This document shows positions 5,094-5,841 of a DNA stretch of 5,841 bases, one piece after another. Below the pieces are notes generated by a model that searched no databases, was not told the DNA's origin, and saw only the letters and a program-made list of their open reading frames with translations. Position 1 is the stretch's first letter. Every line of letters begins with the position of its first letter. A program made the position numbers and the translations under genes. Source of the stretch: Dehalococcoidia bacterium (lineage in GTDB: Bacteria; Chloroflexota; Dehalococcoidia; GIF9; AB-539-J10); NCBI GenBank assembly GCA_018399375.1, contig JAGYOV010000065.1:1-5841 (forward strand), in the 5' to 3' direction.

Positions 5094-5841
5094 TAGAGCT
5101 AGGTTCTTACATAAGAGAAGCTCTAGTCAATGGACTTTCACCTGAGCTGCGTTCAAGAAAAGGCATTAGAGGGCTGCAACGCTCTACCGGAATGATAGGT
5201 GGAGACGCTGCTTTGGTTGAAGAGCCTGATATCGTTACTACCAATTCCGATGGAACAGATAGCTATTTTGAAATAGAAGGAAAAGAATTTTCTTTTAATA
5301 AGGAAATAGAAGGAGAAACAGAAAAGAATGTTATTTACTTTTGGCCAGCTGGTATAAAATCTTACCTTGTTAATGACACCGTTGCTAAGTTACATTCTCC
5401 TCTTGATTCCTTTTCCTTGGAAGCTGGTTCCTTATGGACTGGCCTTGGAGCTAATGAATCTCTTCTCATGCTTAATGATAAGCAGCTTGTATATCGTCCT
5501 AAGGTAGGAGATAACACAACAGACAACATTCTTGGGGTTCATTGGACAGAGCATCCTATTCCTGCTTCTGTGGCTATATGGAATGAGAGGCTTGTTTTAG
5601 CTGGAATGCTCTATGATGGAAATGCTCAAACATACTGGGAGAATGCTAGTTGGTGGACTCCATATTGGGAAGAGATAGCGCTGGCTTTCCCCTCTTTCCA
5701 GATGCATAAAAACATAGAAGCTGGTTATGGCCTCTCTAGTAGGTATATCATAATTGGTCCTCCTGGATCTTCTAGAGATAGGTCCTTTACAGCAGAGCTT
5801 GCCATGCTTTATGGAAATGGAGCTAAGAGTCAGCTTATCCT
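5090..5841 (+). CDS. Beta-rich virion protein, probable propeller-type tail component (paralogue 2, 3' partial)
   Basis: The frame opens at ATG 5090 in an ATGA overlap with the previous stop and stays open for 250 codons to the window edge. TGGAG at 5078-5082 lies 7 bases upstream, supporting this start. The N-terminal helix YIREALVNGLSP (7-18) corresponds residue for residue to the upstream paralogue. Beta segments follow: VIYFWPAGIKSYLV (81-94), ESLLMLNDKQLVYRP (123-137), then HPIPASVAIWNERLVLAG (155-172), whose ERLVLAG ending is a blade-like motif seen in phage tail propellers. An unusual Trp/Tyr cluster occurs at 182-193 (YWENASWWTPYW). Cysteine is absent from the visible part. It is probably another tail or nozzle subunit working with the preceding protein. 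The C-terminus, full length and final fold are outside the window, so it could be longer and carry further domains. Confidence 0.62.
   Translation, partial: MIELGSYIREALVNGLSPELRSRKGIRGLQRSTGMIGGDAALVEEPDIVTTNSDGTDSYFEIEGKEFSFNKEIEGETEKNVIYFWPAGIKSYLVNDTVAKLHSPLDSFSLEAGSLWTGLGANESLLMLNDKQLVYRPKVGDNTTDNILGVHWTEHPIPASVAIWNERLVLAGMLYDGNAQTYWENASWWTPYWEEIALAFPSFQMHKNIEAGYGLSSRYIIIGPPGSSRDRSFTAELAMLYGNGAKSQLI

Overview
This window is a contiguous stretch of the virion-assembly (head and tail) module of a tailed double-stranded DNA phage or prophage. All eight genes lie on the + strand and are packed with gaps of 60 bases or less, or with short overlaps. Nearly every start has a good Shine-Dalgarno sequence (AGGAG, AGGAGG, AAGGAG, GGGAG, GGAG), which points to a bacterial host. 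The host cannot be named from this sequence. The order (probable portal end, scaffold, small decoration-type protein, major capsid protein, head-tail adaptor, small protein, two beta-rich tail proteins) resembles the short-tailed (podovirus-like) portal-scaffold-capsid-adaptor-nozzle order. The tail morphology is an inference, because no terminase, tape measure or tail fibre gene is in view.

Region 1 (1-984) holds the last 38 codons of a Gln/Ala-rich protein, probably the portal, and a 292-residue protein with a very acidic N-terminal half, a short coiled coil and a basic C-terminus. The latter has the architecture of a scaffolding protein. Region 2 (985-2782) starts with a short intergenic segment holding a 16-bp imperfect hairpin and a TATAAT hexamer. 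Next come a 133-residue beta-rich putative capsid decoration protein and a 438-residue major capsid protein that I recognise as the SU10-type (DUF5309) HK97-fold family. Region 3 (2786-3786) holds a 237-residue head-tail adaptor-like protein and an unrecognised 95-residue protein with a very basic N-terminus. Region 4 (3777-5841) holds two consecutive large beta-rich proteins. The first is complete (438 aa). The second runs off the window (250 codons seen). Their N-termini align without gaps over about 37 residues, so they look like paralogues, probably beta-propeller tail or nozzle components.

The proposed shared task is capsid assembly and tail attachment. The portal nucleates assembly, the scaffold guides the capsid protein into a procapsid, the small beta protein decorates the shell, the adaptor docks on the portal, and the propeller-like proteins extend the tail. 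The genes from 3499 onward are translationally coupled by overlaps of 1, 10 and 4 bases. Codon use changes across the window: the capsid gene avoids ATA and mostly uses CGN arginine codons, while the tail genes use ATA and AGA/AGG freely. This fits high expression of the capsid gene or a different origin of the tail genes. I see no defence system, mobile element, CRISPR array, tRNA or clearly new type of system. The observations most worth checking are the paralogous tail pair, the hairpin before the decoration and capsid genes, and the small basic protein.
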